From Drechmeria coniospora (lineage: Eukaryota; Ascomycota; Sordariomycetes; Hypocreales; Ophiocordycipitaceae), in the NCBI RefSeq assembly GCF_001625195.1, contig NC_054390.1:5801222-5865221 (forward strand): a stretch of DNA of 64,000 nucleotides, written 5' to 3'. Positions 1 through 11,550 of this stretch are shown here, piece after piece (the first letter of the stretch is position 1; every line of letters begins with the position of its first letter). A program made the translations under genes and the position numbers. The notes under the pieces are model-generated. The model was not told the DNA's origin and searched no databases. It was given only the letters and a program-made list of their open reading frames with translations.

Positions 1-1302
1 CCCCCCCCCGCTGCGCTAGCGCGGGAATGCGAGGTACCGTGTTGTTGTGCGGGACCTTGTGCCACAGCGCAATGGAACGCCACCAACGCACGCTCATTGG
101 CTGGGAACCTCGGCGCCCTGGCAGGAACAGCGAGAGTTGTGCTCGTCCGGACAGGCACACACACACGTCTCGTCCAGGGCATCCCCACCCTGTCGAATGG
201 GTAGGCACAGCGGAACCTCCTCGTGTCTCGCAGCCTTCCCATGCCAGGGGGGGATCGGTCCTCTCGAGCTTCCCGCCAGTCCACCCACTCTCCTCTCGCT
301 CCCCTCTCCTCCTGCTCCATCCTGCCTCGCAAACGGCCCAGCGTCCTTGCCGCGCTCGTATGTTTCATCCTTCACTGACTCCTCCTTCCCTCTTCACACT
401 CCACGAGGAGCCTTCTGCCGGTCCGATCCTCCAGCCTTTTGCCCGTTCTGCCGGCAGTCCAAGGACGCCGTTGATATCATCCCCCGACATCTGTCGCGTC
501 CCCTCGACGCAAGCAATCCGACGTTGGACAATCACACGTTTGATCACATCCTCCACCGTCCACCGTGGCATTGTCGGGGCACAGCCTGCATCCGCCGCCG
601 CCCTCCCGCCGAGCCATCTCGGCCTTTCTGTTTGGCTCGCTTGACGCTCGCCTCGACGACAACAACTCGGGTCCGCAACGCTCTCGCGCCCCAGTGATCC
701 GAGCCTGATCGTGCATATCACGGCATCCCTCAGCCTCCATCCGACCGACTTCGTGGCACGGCGAGGGAAGGACGAGGAAACGCGACGGAGAATCGCTCGC
801 CATTGCTTCCGCCACCCACCAACCAGGCGTGTCCCTGTGCCTCTCCCAAGCGTCGAGGTCCTCCTCCAAGGCTCATCCGGTATTTTTCTGCGTCGCCCTT
901 CAACGTCGGTCCCCCAGTTGGCCCTCCGCTCCCTGCCGCTGCCGCTGCCGTTCACTTCAGCCAAGTACCGACGCGCCTGTTCATTGCCACCGATCGGCCA
1001 AAATCACGCCACTATACGCGTGCCAAGCCTGCTTTCCGTCGCTGCCTCTGGTTCGTCGTCGCCGTGGCCTGCCATTGTCCACTTTGAAATTCTCGGCAAT
1101 CCCGGTCCCCTTTGCTTGCCAGTCGCCAATGGTACCCCGGAGCTCACGACGCCAACGTATCTGCCTTTCGAGAGTTCTATTTCCAGACGGTGATGCTATG
1201 AGCACTCATTTGCGAGCCAACAAATTCATTTAATCTTATCGTCGCCCAGACTCGGCACCATCTGCTCACCTGCCCTGGAGAGGGGGGAGGGGCGTTGCAA
1301 AG
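1..1302. other. Upstream region of the kelch-type gene, no gene recognised
   Basis: GC-rich, pyrimidine-rich DNA with long open frames on both strands (up to about 216 codons). None resembles a known protein, and several overlapping frames are open at once, as expected from base composition alone. The stretch from about 800 to 1300 looks like promoter and 5' leader of the downstream gene. I looked here for a signal-peptide exon for that gene and did not find a convincing one. Confidence 0.5.
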
Positions 1303-3552
1303 ATGTCGGTCCCGAAGCCACCGGCTTCTCTCGACAACTCCTGCACTGCCATTTACGACAACACGCTTTATTCCTACTCACGCAATGCTTTCTTGTCAAT
1401 ACCGCTGGAGGACAGTGCGCGGTGGAGTCGGCTGCCGATGGGTGTCAAGGTGACGGGAGCCACGTGTGTCGGGTCGACGCCGACCAACGCCAGCCAGGCC
1501 GGCTTCTACGTCGTCGGCGGCAAGGCGGATTCGAGCGACTACTCGGGCCTCCAAAAGTACACGTATTCCACCGGCAAGTGGACGACGATTGAGCTCACGG
1601 ACGAGGTCACAAAGGACAGGCAATGGCACGCGTCCACCTACATCCAAGCCGACGACTCCATTCTCGTCTACGCCGGGAGCCAGGCCCGCGAGCGCAACCC
1701 TTCGACGCAAACCTTTACCATTCAGGCGTCGGAGCCGTTTGCTGTCCGCGGGTACGAGTCGATTGCGCCTCCCGCCATTTCCCCCACCCTGATGGGTTGG
1801 TCTGCTGCCGACGCCGCCGTCATAGGTGGCGGAACCGATCTGCTGCATGCCAGGGTCTGGCTATTCAATCCCACCGCTCGCTGGAGAGACTCGGGTGCGG
1901 GACTGGCCAGTCCCCTCAAGGATGCGACATCAATGCAAGCCGTCCTCGTCTCCGGAGACGACGGGTCCAAGTGCCTGTACACGTTCGATCTTGGCCAGTC
2001 GCCCAACCGGGTCGACCGTCTGGTGTTGCTGGCGGCCAACGGTGCACCGATTGCCGACGCGAAACCGGTCACGAACAGTACCGGTGCTGCCTCGGGGACC
2101 CAAGGCAAACGGGATCTTTCCTTGGACGATTGGCCAGAGTACAACGCCACGCTCGCGCCGACGGTGACGAGAAAGAATTTTGCCGTCGCTCAGGGTCCGA
2201 ACGGGATGGTCGTGTTCTCCGGGGGCAACAGCGAACAGCCACTCGCCATCTTCGACACAAGCAAAAATGCATGGGTCAACGCCACCGAACTGTTGGGAGA
2301 CAGGACACAAACGGTTCTGTCCGAAGCCTCGACCACGACGTCGGTCTCGTCGACGTCGACGAGCCTCTCACCGGCATCGACCTCGTCGCCGCCAATCGAA
2401 GGCGCGGCGGCCACGCCGACGACATCGGCTCTCGCCGCCTCGGCTTCCGAAAGCGAAGGCTCTGGTCCGGGCACGAATGTCATTCTCGGCATCACGCTGG
2501 GGTCTATTGTTGGATTCTTGGCACTGCTCGGTCTCGTGTTGCTGCTCCTTCGACGTCGTGCCAGACGCCAGAAGCATGCCGAAAGCGGCGGCCAGGAAGG
2601 CCACGGCAACGGTGCGCGGTTCAGCGAGAAGGATTCGGCCGGGCTCACCAAGAGCACCAAGCCTGCCAAGTTGGCCGGCAAGTTCCGCGGGCACTACCCG
2701 CAAGCGTCGCAGGACTCGTATAACTCGATGGCCATCTTGATGGGCCGCATGGGAAAGGAGAGGACGGGACTGTCGAGGAAAGCGAGCGACGACTCGATGC
2801 GAAGTTTGGCCAGCTCCGAACGCAAGCAGCTCAAGAGCACCATCAGCAAGCCTATCCTCCAGACGACGGATCAGCCAACCTTTGCCGGCGTCGATGACCG
2901 GGGCGTGGCCTTTGATCCGTCGGTGGACCCTCGACCGCGCAACGACCGGTTGGAGCCGCGAGACGGCACTCGAAGGAGTTCGGGCTGGAACAAATACTGG
3001 TCCGGCGGCAGCGCCCTCCAGATCCTCGGCTTCGGTTCGGGCAAGAGGAACACGAGCACGTCGGAGCACAGTTCGCACTACTCGGAAGGGCCGAGCAACC
3101 ATTCCAGGGCGACGCAGGACTCGGCCACGGTTCCACCCCTGAACTTTGAAGCCCACGGGTTCGAGGGACGGCCTTCGGTCAACAGCGTGAACTCGGGCAG
3201 CCCCGTGGTGGCCGAGTTTTCCAGCAAGCTGCCCGCGGAAGGGCTGTCGGGCAAGATCGAGCGCCCGGCGTCGGCGACCTCGTCGGGTTACTCGAGCGGC
3301 ATCCCCGAGAGCGTCAACGACCACTGGGACCCGGCCGAGGCGGGCAAGGCGTGGCGCGCCGACGGAGCGGCCGACGGTTCCCATGTGCCGAGCTACTACT
3401 ACGGAGCGACGTTGGATGCCGACACTTCTGCCGCGCCTCAGCCTCCTTCGGGAGTGAGCCAGCAGCCGCAGCTTTCCATGGCCGCCACATCATCCGACAT
3501 GAGCTGGCTCAATCTTGGCGATCAGTCACAATCTCAGACGAGTCGACTGTAG
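1303..3552 (+). CDS. Kelch/beta-propeller-type single-pass membrane protein
   Basis: A 749-residue uninterrupted frame. Residues about 1-330 carry repeated kelch-like stretches (VVGGK, VYAGSQ, VVFSGGN) expected to fold as a beta-propeller. A Ser/Thr-rich stalk follows (about 345-385), then a strong hydrophobic segment at about 390-418 ending in an RRRARR stop-transfer cluster, and a long, Ser-rich cytoplasmic tail. This arrangement is common in filamentous ascomycetes, where the extracellular propeller is anchored near the wall; the biological role is not known to me. A signal peptide would be expected before the VPKPPASLDNSC start of the ectodomain, but the first ATG lies immediately before it and no hydrophobic leader is visible, so an upstream exon may be missing from this model. 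It reads away from the gene-poor 3.6-9 kb stretch. Confidence 0.8.
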   Translation: MSVPKPPASLDNSCTAIYDNTLYSYSRNAFLSIPLEDSARWSRLPMGVKVTGATCVGSTPTNASQAGFYVVGGKADSSDYSGLQKYTYSTGKWTTIELTDEVTKDRQWHASTYIQADDSILVYAGSQARERNPSTQTFTIQASEPFAVRGYESIAPPAISPTLMGWSAADAAVIGGGTDLLHARVWLFNPTARWRDSGAGLASPLKDATSMQAVLVSGDDGSKCLYTFDLGQSPNRVDRLVLLAANGAPIADAKPVTNSTGAASGTQGKRDLSLDDWPEYNATLAPTVTRKNFAVAQGPNGMVVFSGGNSEQPLAIFDTSKNAWVNATELLGDRTQTVLSEASTTTSVSSTSTSLSPASTSSPPIEGAAATPTTSALAASASESEGSGPGTNVILGITLGSIVGFLALLGLVLLLLRRRARRQKHAESGGQEGHGNGARFSEKDSAGLTKSTKPAKLAGKFRGHYPQASQDSYNSMAILMGRMGKERTGLSRKASDDSMRSLASSERKQLKSTISKPILQTTDQPTFAGVDDRGVAFDPSVDPRPRNDRLEPRDGTRRSSGWNKYWSGGSALQILGFGSGKRNTSTSEHSSHYSEGPSNHSRATQDSATVPPLNFEAHGFEGRPSVNSVNSGSPVVAEFSSKLPAEGLSGKIERPASATSSGYSSGIPESVNDHWDPAEAGKAWRADGAADGSHVPSYYYGATLDADTSAAPQPPSGVSQQPQLSMAATSSDMSWLNLGDQSQSQTSRL

Positions 3553-4525
3553 GGACGGCCGACGGCAATCGGCGGGCATGCATAAATGCATGCATGCATG
3601 TTGGGACGTGGCGGGCTTTTGTGGGCACGGTTTCTCCCGCGGGGGATCGTCACGGCCGTTCCTTGCCGCCGAGGCCGAGCGACGAACGGCTGCACTTGTT
3701 CGCATCGTCGACGGTGCGGATCCGTTGCGCGCCGGATCTCACAGGCGCAATAAGGCGCCGACGTCGGCCTTGTCGCCATTTATCCCGTCACATTTCGCCC
3801 GGAGCGGACACGGCCCCTGGGCAATTTCACCACAACTCGAGGCATCGGTAGGCGTCGACATTTCTCTCGTTGGACATATTGGTTCATACTCAGCGTCATC
3901 GCATCCATCTGTTCTTCTGTACATGCTATTCTCCGGCCTGGGCTAGGTCATTACCTCGGTTTGTCGCGTTGCGGCCACGATACCACCACGGCTTTCTGCA
4001 CCGCACTGCGTCATTCGCGCTGGATTTGTGTGCGTCGAGATGATTTTATGAAGGACTACGAGGCAGGCGACGGTCTGAGGGGTAGCAGGTTGCTCCTGGC
4101 GGCGGGCAACCAAGTGACGTTCTGGTAGGGTAATAGTACATAGTCTAGCAAGTTGAGCTTATTTGATCTTGCCGGTCGTGTATCCGTAACATACTTCATG
4201 CCGGTGACTGGTTTCTCGCCAAAACTCGCTCCATCAATGTTCTCGGCGAGGTGGGGTGCGATGGCATCATTCGAGGTTGGGTATCAACAATTCATCACGC
4301 GTCTGGCGAAGGTGTCGGTACCTCCCTGAGGCTCAATACCAACCCACGACGGCCGGGCTTACGGGCACTGCTCTCGTCTCACACGGCACACGGCATGGTG
4401 ACTTTCATCAAGTTTGCCTCTTTCGCAAGCGTTGACCTTGCTTCGGCAACATACTGCGTCCGTACGCAACACGTAGGATGGACGCCGACGATGGTGTGAC
4501 GCAAGACATGCTGGGTGCAGGGTAG

Positions 4526-4608
4526 CTGCGACTCTCATGGGCGGGAAGACTCGGGGGCTGCCTGTGCTGCGACTCTCATGGGCGGAAAGACTTCGGGGGC
4601 TGCCTCTG
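4526..4608. repeat. Imperfect tandem duplication, about 41 bp x 2
   Basis: Copy 1 (4526-4566) and copy 2 (4567-4608) both read CTGCGACTCTCATGGGCGG followed by AAGACT(T)CGGGGGCTGCCT, with a few differences. The flanks GGTGCAGGGTAGCT at about 4515 and about 4676 are also shared, so a larger degenerate duplication may span about 4480-4690. Confidence 0.8.
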
Positions 4609-5639
4609 CTGCGTACTACGCACGACGTACAACTGAGGCCGACGGTGGCCTGAGGTGTGGCGTGTGACATGCCAGGTGCAGGGTAGCTCGTTGACATCGG
4701 GTGCGAAGGCGTTGGCACTGGCTTCGAACGTGATGGCAGCGAGCCCCACATGGGACGGGATGAAGCGCTGCCTGCCCGTCGCCGACTTGCTGCGGGAGGA
4801 CAACGGGTTGTGGAAGAAATTATCATGGCGTACTATCGTGATGGCGCGCATCCTTCCGCTCGGTGATCGCCGTGCGCGGTCGCGCGCGTCTGGTGAGAGA
4901 GGCTTCGCCATTGTGGGGGAGGAGGGTTCGGGGGGGGGGGGGGGGAGGGGAGGCTAGCGGCCTGGAAGTTGCCGACATGAGAGACTCGGACTTTTTTGCG
5001 TGCTTGTGCATGCCATGATGCATCGTGGCGACGATGACATGCTACAATGGCTGTCGTGTCGATGCACGTACCGATACCATATTCTGTACTGACGCATGAA
5101 TGCCATGACCTCGTTGTCACCGCACCCTAGGGCGCAGATACCCCGAAGGTGCCGAAGGTAGCTGGGGAGCAGTGCATGTCAGTGGCTCCAGGCCACCCGC
5201 TAGTAGTAACTGATAGCACGCGCCGCGCTTCTGCAGAAAGACAAAGACATGGCATCTCATGCACGGAGTATTTCGGTGCGAGACCTCAAACTTAGTCATT
5301 GTCCGGCGAACAAAGTCCCTGGCACATAAGTAAGTATGGCTTAAGCGCAGTGGGGTCTCGAAGCATTCATCCCTCCCCAAATCACATTCTTCATGGCCAT
5401 CATGGGGCAGGCGCTTGATGGACGACAAAGCCACTGCCGTGGAAGTGGTTGTACGGAGTACTTGAATCGATGCTGAAAACAAATCCTCGAAGCGATTCTG
5501 TCGCAACGCAGGACATGACTCGAAATTGGACGACTGGTGGGTGAGTCGCGGTGGTGGGGTAGCCGGAATGGGAGGTGTGTGCAGTTTTTTCTCAGGCATT
5601 GCGCTTGATTGTGCCAGTACCACTGCTCGCTACCGATAC

Positions 5640-6125
5640 TGTGCACTTACTGTACTGTAGAGTAAGTATTAAGTCCATGCAGAAGTAAGCACTGCCATTT
5701 TCGTACCTTGGTACGGAGTACTCTGTAATTACCTAGTAGCTTGCGCCGTACTTACAGCGCCGTCGTAGTACATACAGTAAGTACACCTACAGTACGGAGT
5801 ACTTACAAGCACATGCCGTATTTTACATGCAGTATTACCAGTGTACATTAAGTACGGAGTGTTGGAGTGTTGCAAGTACATGTGTTGCTTGTATTACTCC
5901 CCACCCCATGCTTTCCGGATTGTACGGAGTACAGTAGATGTAAGTAAGTACACCTACAGTACTGTACACCAACAAGTAATTACTTGCAAGTAATATACTG
6001 CAGTACAGTAAGTACACCCAAGTGTGCTCCGTACTTGTATTACTTGTACTCGCACGTAAAATGCTCTCACCGTCCAAGTACAGTACATGTATTCCTCGCC
6101 CCGTACGCCGTAGTACAGTGCGTGC
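5640..6125. repeat. Block of GTAC / TACTCCGTAC words (A)
   Basis: Dense in GTAC tetranucleotides within recurring words such as GTACGGAGTAC, CAGTACTGTAC and AAGTACACC. There is no coherent frame. The block starts and ends sharply against ordinary-composition DNA. Confidence 0.85.
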
Positions 6126-6994
6126 ACAGAGGAGCACTGCACCCATCCTCTGGTCGTTTGCACATGGCATGCTAAGTGTCTTCGCACAGCCCCGAATGCT
6201 CCAACGTGTACCCCGTGATGCTCACAGAGTCCAGGAGGTGCGGTCGAAGAACAGCACGGTGGAAGAATGCCTTTCGCTGCTGGTCCGGACGCCGCCTGGC
6301 CTGCTGTCCGTTTGTTTTGCCGGCTCCGTTGACTCGGCTTGGTCATGCCATCTTTATTCGCAAGCATCCTTGACGCCACCGGTAAACGCACCTACATGCA
6401 AGCACCGACGCGCTCGTGCTCGTGCTCGTGCTCGTCGTCGCCAGGCATTTTCAGGGGACGACTGCCGTGGGCGGGCAGGACGAGGAGCGGGCCTCGCGGA
6501 GAGCGCAGTCATGCCGCTTGCAGGTGCTCGCATGCTGACCACTTCTGGTTGGCACGCTCCAACCTTGTCATGCTTGAAATGCTCACGTTGCCGAGCCGGT
6601 TCGATGAGCGGCCGGCGCCAAGGTCCAACATATGGTCCGGGACGTTTTGCATTTCCCACAAATGGTCCAGTTCACCGTAGCAGCGCCCTCGGCGGCCGAA
6701 TCCCGGGGCAACGTCGGCGGTCGCATCCATCCATCCGTCCGCTCGCACGAGCGACGACTGCTGGCAGTTGACCGGTGGAGGCGAGCGTCCCCCGTCGTGA
6801 GCGGTGGCTCCTTGGCGCCGACAGGAAGTCGTCGAGGAGCCGGGATGGCTGCGTTGCTTTACCCGAGGTTGGAAGCTGGCTCCGTCCGATGCGAGCCAGA
6901 TGAAAGAGCGGCCGCTTGGGGGGTCAACTTGGCGCTTGATGCATGCGCGTCCCACATCGGGGGCTGGGTCCATGAACGGTTGCATGTCCGCTTG

Positions 6995-8185
6995 GCGAAT
7001 ACACCTACTGTACAGTACTGTACTTGCAGTGAACATACAGCATACGACTACATGTAGGACGAGGATTGCTCGCAGCAAGGGAAACAAATGCAGCCACCGA
7101 AACAAATGCAGCCGAGTAGTATGAGATGCCATTTTTCGCCTGACCCTACAGGACAGTGAGAGTAATTGCAGGACTGGAACGTCATGTAATTACTGTACTT
7201 ATGGGCACTATTAGTACGAGTACTTTGTGCAGCGATGGAATTGCCCTGACAGGCGTGCAAGCTCGTACGAAGGTTGTCAAGGCGTAATACCTTAGTAGCT
7301 GCATATAGACTAATAAATCTGAATACACCTTAGTAAGTACAGTACTCCGTACTTGCGGAGTATCAAGTACAGTACTGTAGGTAGAAGATTACCCCAAGGG
7401 CTGTAGTACGGAGTACTCCGTACTTGTACTTATTGGGAGTGTACTTAAGTACAGGTACGTGTGGATACAGGTGAATGCAACTATACGGTACTCCAAAATA
7501 ACCGTACACCTACAACTAAGTACAGTGCAAGCGCAGCACTCAGGTACCAAAGCAGGCAAGTAATATTTGTTTAGTCGTTTGTACTCCGTACGTTGGTGCT
7601 ATAAGAGCGCACGTGCTGAGCTTGGCAGTCCTCAGGAGCCGGCACAAACTAGCTCTACAACAGTACAAGCAAGCGTACATGCCATGTGCATGCGCACGCT
7701 ACTTGCTCATATACATGAACAGGTATTACGTCCAAGGACGTAGGTCTGCCGTCACTCTGCTTCAATGCATCGAACGGGGTGCAGCAGATGTACCTTAAGC
7801 ACTAGGTGCCGCTAGTCGTTGGCCAACCCACCCACGCTTACTTGTACCAGGAGCCACGTCGTGTACATGCACGTAATCGGTAGGTACCTAGCTGTACCTG
7901 CCAATGCTCCCCAACTACTAGGTACTCACGAGACACAGTACGGAGTACGGTGTCGGCTACTCTGGTTTTGCATGTACAAGCAAGTAATACTCCGCACGCG
8001 CCGGCAGTAATACTTCGTACTGTACTCTGTCCAGTACGAAGTTGCAGCAAGTATCGCGCCGTACCGCCACTTGCAGCACTTGCATGTGAGAAGTACTCCG
8101 TACCTGTACTCCGTGCTGTTCCGAGTGCCTACCACCTACAAGGGGTGCAAGTAAGTACTAGGTACAGTACAGTACTGTAATGCCT
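6995..8185. repeat. Largest block of GTAC / TACTCCGTAC words (B)
   Basis: About 1.2 kb in which GTAC recurs very frequently, densest at 7320-7600 and 7920-8185. It includes the perfect 18-bp palindrome at 7406-7423 (GTACGGAGTACTCCGTAC) and several near copies. No coding potential is recognised. Confidence 0.85.
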
Positions 8186-9009
8186 ATTAAGCAGTATTAA
8201 TGTTTAACAGTGCGCGGATGGCGGGGATGGATATCGAGGACTGGTCGCTAAAATTCAATTGCATCTAGCGTCGTGGCCCCGCCCATGGACGCTGGAGGAG
8301 AGTGGAATTGTTGGATCAATCCGACCAACGCGAAAGGGCCATCATTCCGCTACGAGCATTCATGCTATCTGCTAGCACCGTGGACCATGCGGCGGCGGCG
8401 CCCTTCCCTGCCCATCAATCCGTCCTTTAGCACCACAACAGAAAGCGAGCCAGCCCTCGTCCATCCCATCTTCTTTGGCCGCTCGCCGACGTGAGACGGA
8501 AACAACTCGCTCTGGCTTCTTCTCCCGACAGCATCAACACTTGCTCCCTCACCCCTCCCGCGAGCCGACGGCCATCATCCGACCCGGCACCCATTCGCAC
8601 CCCGCGTTTTCGTCTTGCGCCCCTCGCATCGACTTTACTGCGCCGACCGGGCACGTTGTGGCCTGCTGGGGCAAACCCCTCCCGCGAGACCGTCACGGCA
8701 CCAACGACATCTGCGAGCGCCGTTTTCGCATCGGCCGCGGCGAAGCATCCAGGCGCACCCGCACCCGATCCTTGGAATTTTCCATTTCCGCCGCCGTGTT
8801 CCGTGCGAGCCAGTGCAGGGCAATAGCGCGGCGTCATCGGGATTCGACAGGCCGGAATTTGGGCGGCGACCTCGACGACAACGACGACGACAAGGACGAC
8901 GACGACAACGACGAAGCCGACGACGACGTTCGATACTCCGCCGCTCGTTCGGAAAACCCAGAGAGCCGGCCGACGCCGATACCGGTCCCTCTCGACCGCT
9001 GCGACCGCC

Positions 9010-11127
9010 ATGATGTCTTCCGCGACATGGGGCGCCGAGGACCAACCCATGGCCTCGGCCAGGGAAGACGACTTCAACCCTTTCCTCGACCTCGGCGGCA
9101 TCGGCAACGTCGGCAACGTCCCCGACGTCGGCGGCATGGGAAGCGTGGCCGACGGCATGCCCTTTGAGTTCCACGGCTTCCAGGACGGGGCCGCGCAGCT
9201 CGTCATGCAGCAGCTGCGCCAGCAGGCCGACGTCATCATGGGCAACTCCAACCCGGCGGGCATCCTGTCCCGAGCCGACAACCTCCTCGCCGACTACGCA
9301 CCGGCCATGACGTCGCCGGCGCAGATGATGGCCACGTCGGCGCCCGCCGATCCCCTATCCACCATCGACGCCCAGATTCACTACCTCCAGCAGCAGAGGA
9401 TCCAGCAGCGGCAACGGCAGCTTCAGGAGCAGCGAGCCACCTTCTTCTCCAACCACGGCCAATCCATACCCCCGACGCCCCAGAGCCTCGACATGGCTCC
9501 GTCGAGCGGCCAGTTCTTCTCCCAGCCCGACCAGGCGCGCCAGCGAGGCTCCTACGACCGAGCCCATCACCAGCGGATGGCCGAGCAGCAAGATGTGAGT
9601 CGACCGATGCGGCGGCACCGCGCCTTCGTCCTCGGCCGAGGAGACGAGCCGACGGGGAATCCGTAGCTGACACCGCCTTCGCAGATGGCCTTCACTCCCC
9701 TCGTGTCCCCCGCCGTGACGCCCCTCGATCCTCACTTCAACATGGAGCAGGCTTTCGCCATGCCCGGCTCCTACTTCAGCCCCCTCACCTCACCTGCCCT
9801 CCACGCGCAAAACGACGGGCCGTCGGCCTACGACCTCGGCACCCACTCCAACAGCTCGCCCGTCGAGATGGACCTCGAGGCAGCCGCCGTCGCGCCCGCC
9901 GCCGCCCAGGACCTGTCCAAGAAGGCGAGGAAGAACAACGCGGCCAAGGCGAGGGGCAAGGTGAGCGGCGTCAAGTACTCGCCGATAACGAAGCCGCAAC
10001 GGCGAAAGACGGGACCCAGCCCCGCCATCATGTCGCAGGTGCTGAGCGAGGTGGAGGAGCGAAACATGCGCCCCGGCGACCAGGGCCTGCTGCCGATGCC
10101 GGCGACGTCGACGGACGGGTCCGAGGACGCCTCGGTGTCGCCCGAGAACCTGACCGACATGCCTCCACCGCCGGTGCCGAACCGTCGGTCGAGCAGCAAA
10201 TCACCCTACATCCACCCGCAGAATGGACAGCCGGAGAAGCGCCGGGCCGAGGCGAGCTTTCTGGTCGAGGGGCCGCGGCATGCCCATCCCGCGACGCCCG
10301 CCTCGCTCATGAGGCTCCCGGCCTCGAAAGCGGCGACGCTGGCGCCCAGCAGCCATGACGAGGACGTGACGGGCTCGGAGACGATTGAATGCCTCGAGCT
10401 TCCCGAGTCCGTCTCGAGGATACGGCCGCTGGTTCCTGTCGGCGCCGCGCTCGCGGCCTCGTCGCCCCGTCTCGAATCAAGGGCAAGCAAGGGCTCGGCC
10501 CTGCAGCCGCTGCCTTCGCCCGGCATCCGGACGTCGGAGGCGGCGACGGCCAACCGGAGCCCCCCGCTGCCCCCCGGCTCCTCGGGGCCGAGCGCGAGGA
10601 GGACGCCGCAGCTGTCGTCGAGGAACAGCAGGAAGCGTTCCACCAGTTCCGTGCACGCATCGCCCGCGCTTCTTCCCAGGATATCCCCCCACATCAAGCC
10701 CCTGCTGCCCGGCACCGGCGGCATATCGGCCGAGGACACGGCGTCGCGGATGCTCATGTCCAAGTCCAACTACCAGAACATATTGGAGGGGAACACCGTC
10801 CCCGGCGTCTCGTACCCCACCGAGCTGTCGACGAACCTCACGTCCAAACGAACATCGCACAAGATTGCCGAGCAAGGACGACGCAACCGCATCAACGCGG
10901 CGCTGCAGACCATGGCCGCCCTTTTACCCGACGGCCAAAATGTCGAAGCCGAGGAGGCGGAGAGCAAGGACGGAAAAGGCAACGCGCCGAACAGCAAAGC
11001 CAGCGTGGTGGAGAACGCCATCGTGCACATGCAGAATCTGCAACAAGAAAATGTCAAGCTGAAACAGGAAGTCGAGGAGCTGAAGTGTCAACTGGACAAG
11101 CGGAAAGATTCACCGGCCCATCCGTGA
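9010..11127 (+). CDS. nuc-1: bHLH transcription factor, NUC-1/PHO4-type
   Basis: Two exons, 9010-9594 and 9685-11127, separated by a 90-nt intron (GTGAGT...TTCGCAG), encode 675 residues. The N-terminal half is Gln/Pro/Ser-rich and disordered, with a QQQRIQQRQRQLQEQ run. A basic helix-loop-helix domain lies at about 583-650: the basic region SHKIAEQGRRNRIN has the His-x3-Glu-x3-Arg pattern (H587, E591, R595) that contacts CACGTG-type E-boxes, and helix 2 runs into a short Leu/Val-spaced coil near the C-terminus. Neurospora NUC-1 and yeast Pho4 are the reference family; they switch on phosphatases and phosphate transporters under phosphate starvation and are controlled by cyclin/CDK signalling. 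Role in this organism is inferred. Codon 1 is the first of two adjacent Met-containing options (MM); the long GC-rich upstream leader could contain regulatory uORFs. Confidence 0.87.
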
Positions 11128-11550
11128 GCAGGACCGATGCACGACGAACTCGACGACATGCACGCATGGGTTGCCGAGGGCATGAGATGGCCATCCTCGT
11201 CCTGGGACGGACATGGCCGGTTCGAATGGGCCGTCGACACGTGCGGGAGAAGGTTGGAGTTTGTCGGAGGAAGAGGTTTGACATCTGGCCGTGCACGTGG
11301 CGGGGCATAATGAAGGCGGGCGGCGGGCTTTGTCCCTGCTGCAGCCCACGTCCCAGCACCCCTGGACAATGCCTTGGCCACGGACGGGGGGGGGGCAAAG
11401 TAAGACAGGTTTTTTGGTGAAACAGGAAGCGGGCAGCGACGGGCGTTTTTTTGACGGGAGAATAGACGTAAAACTGCTCGCGTGGGAACGCCTGCACAAT
11501 CAATATCAACACGTTTAAGAACGCGAGCGCCTGTTACGCATGGTTGTATT
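11128..11550. other. Convergent intergenic spacer
   Basis: 423 bp between the stops of the bHLH gene and PCC1. It holds the two 3' untranslated regions and a short poly-G run near 11388. No gene is seen. Confidence 0.6.

Larger units (their letters stand above)
3553..9009. other. 5.4-kb gene-free, repeat-rich region
   Basis: No frame here resembles a known protein. The segment contains a CATG-repeat run near 3577-3601, a 41/42-bp tandem duplication (4526-4608), a poly-G tract (about 4930-4947), a GCTCGT repeat (about 6413-6436), and two large blocks of GTAC-type words (about 5640-6125 and 6995-8185). The last part (about 8280-9009), containing a GAC-repeat run near 8870-8925, is likely promoter and 5' leader of the bHLH gene. 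Confidence 0.6.

Noticed and set aside
27..697. Two overlapping frames of 205 and 216 codons at the window start
   Set aside because: Pro/Ser/Arg-rich, overlapping each other in different frames and a minus-strand frame; no resemblance to a known protein.
2368..3384. 338-codon minus-strand frame opposite the kelch-type gene
   Set aside because: Arg-rich antisense shadow caused by codon bias; no domain.
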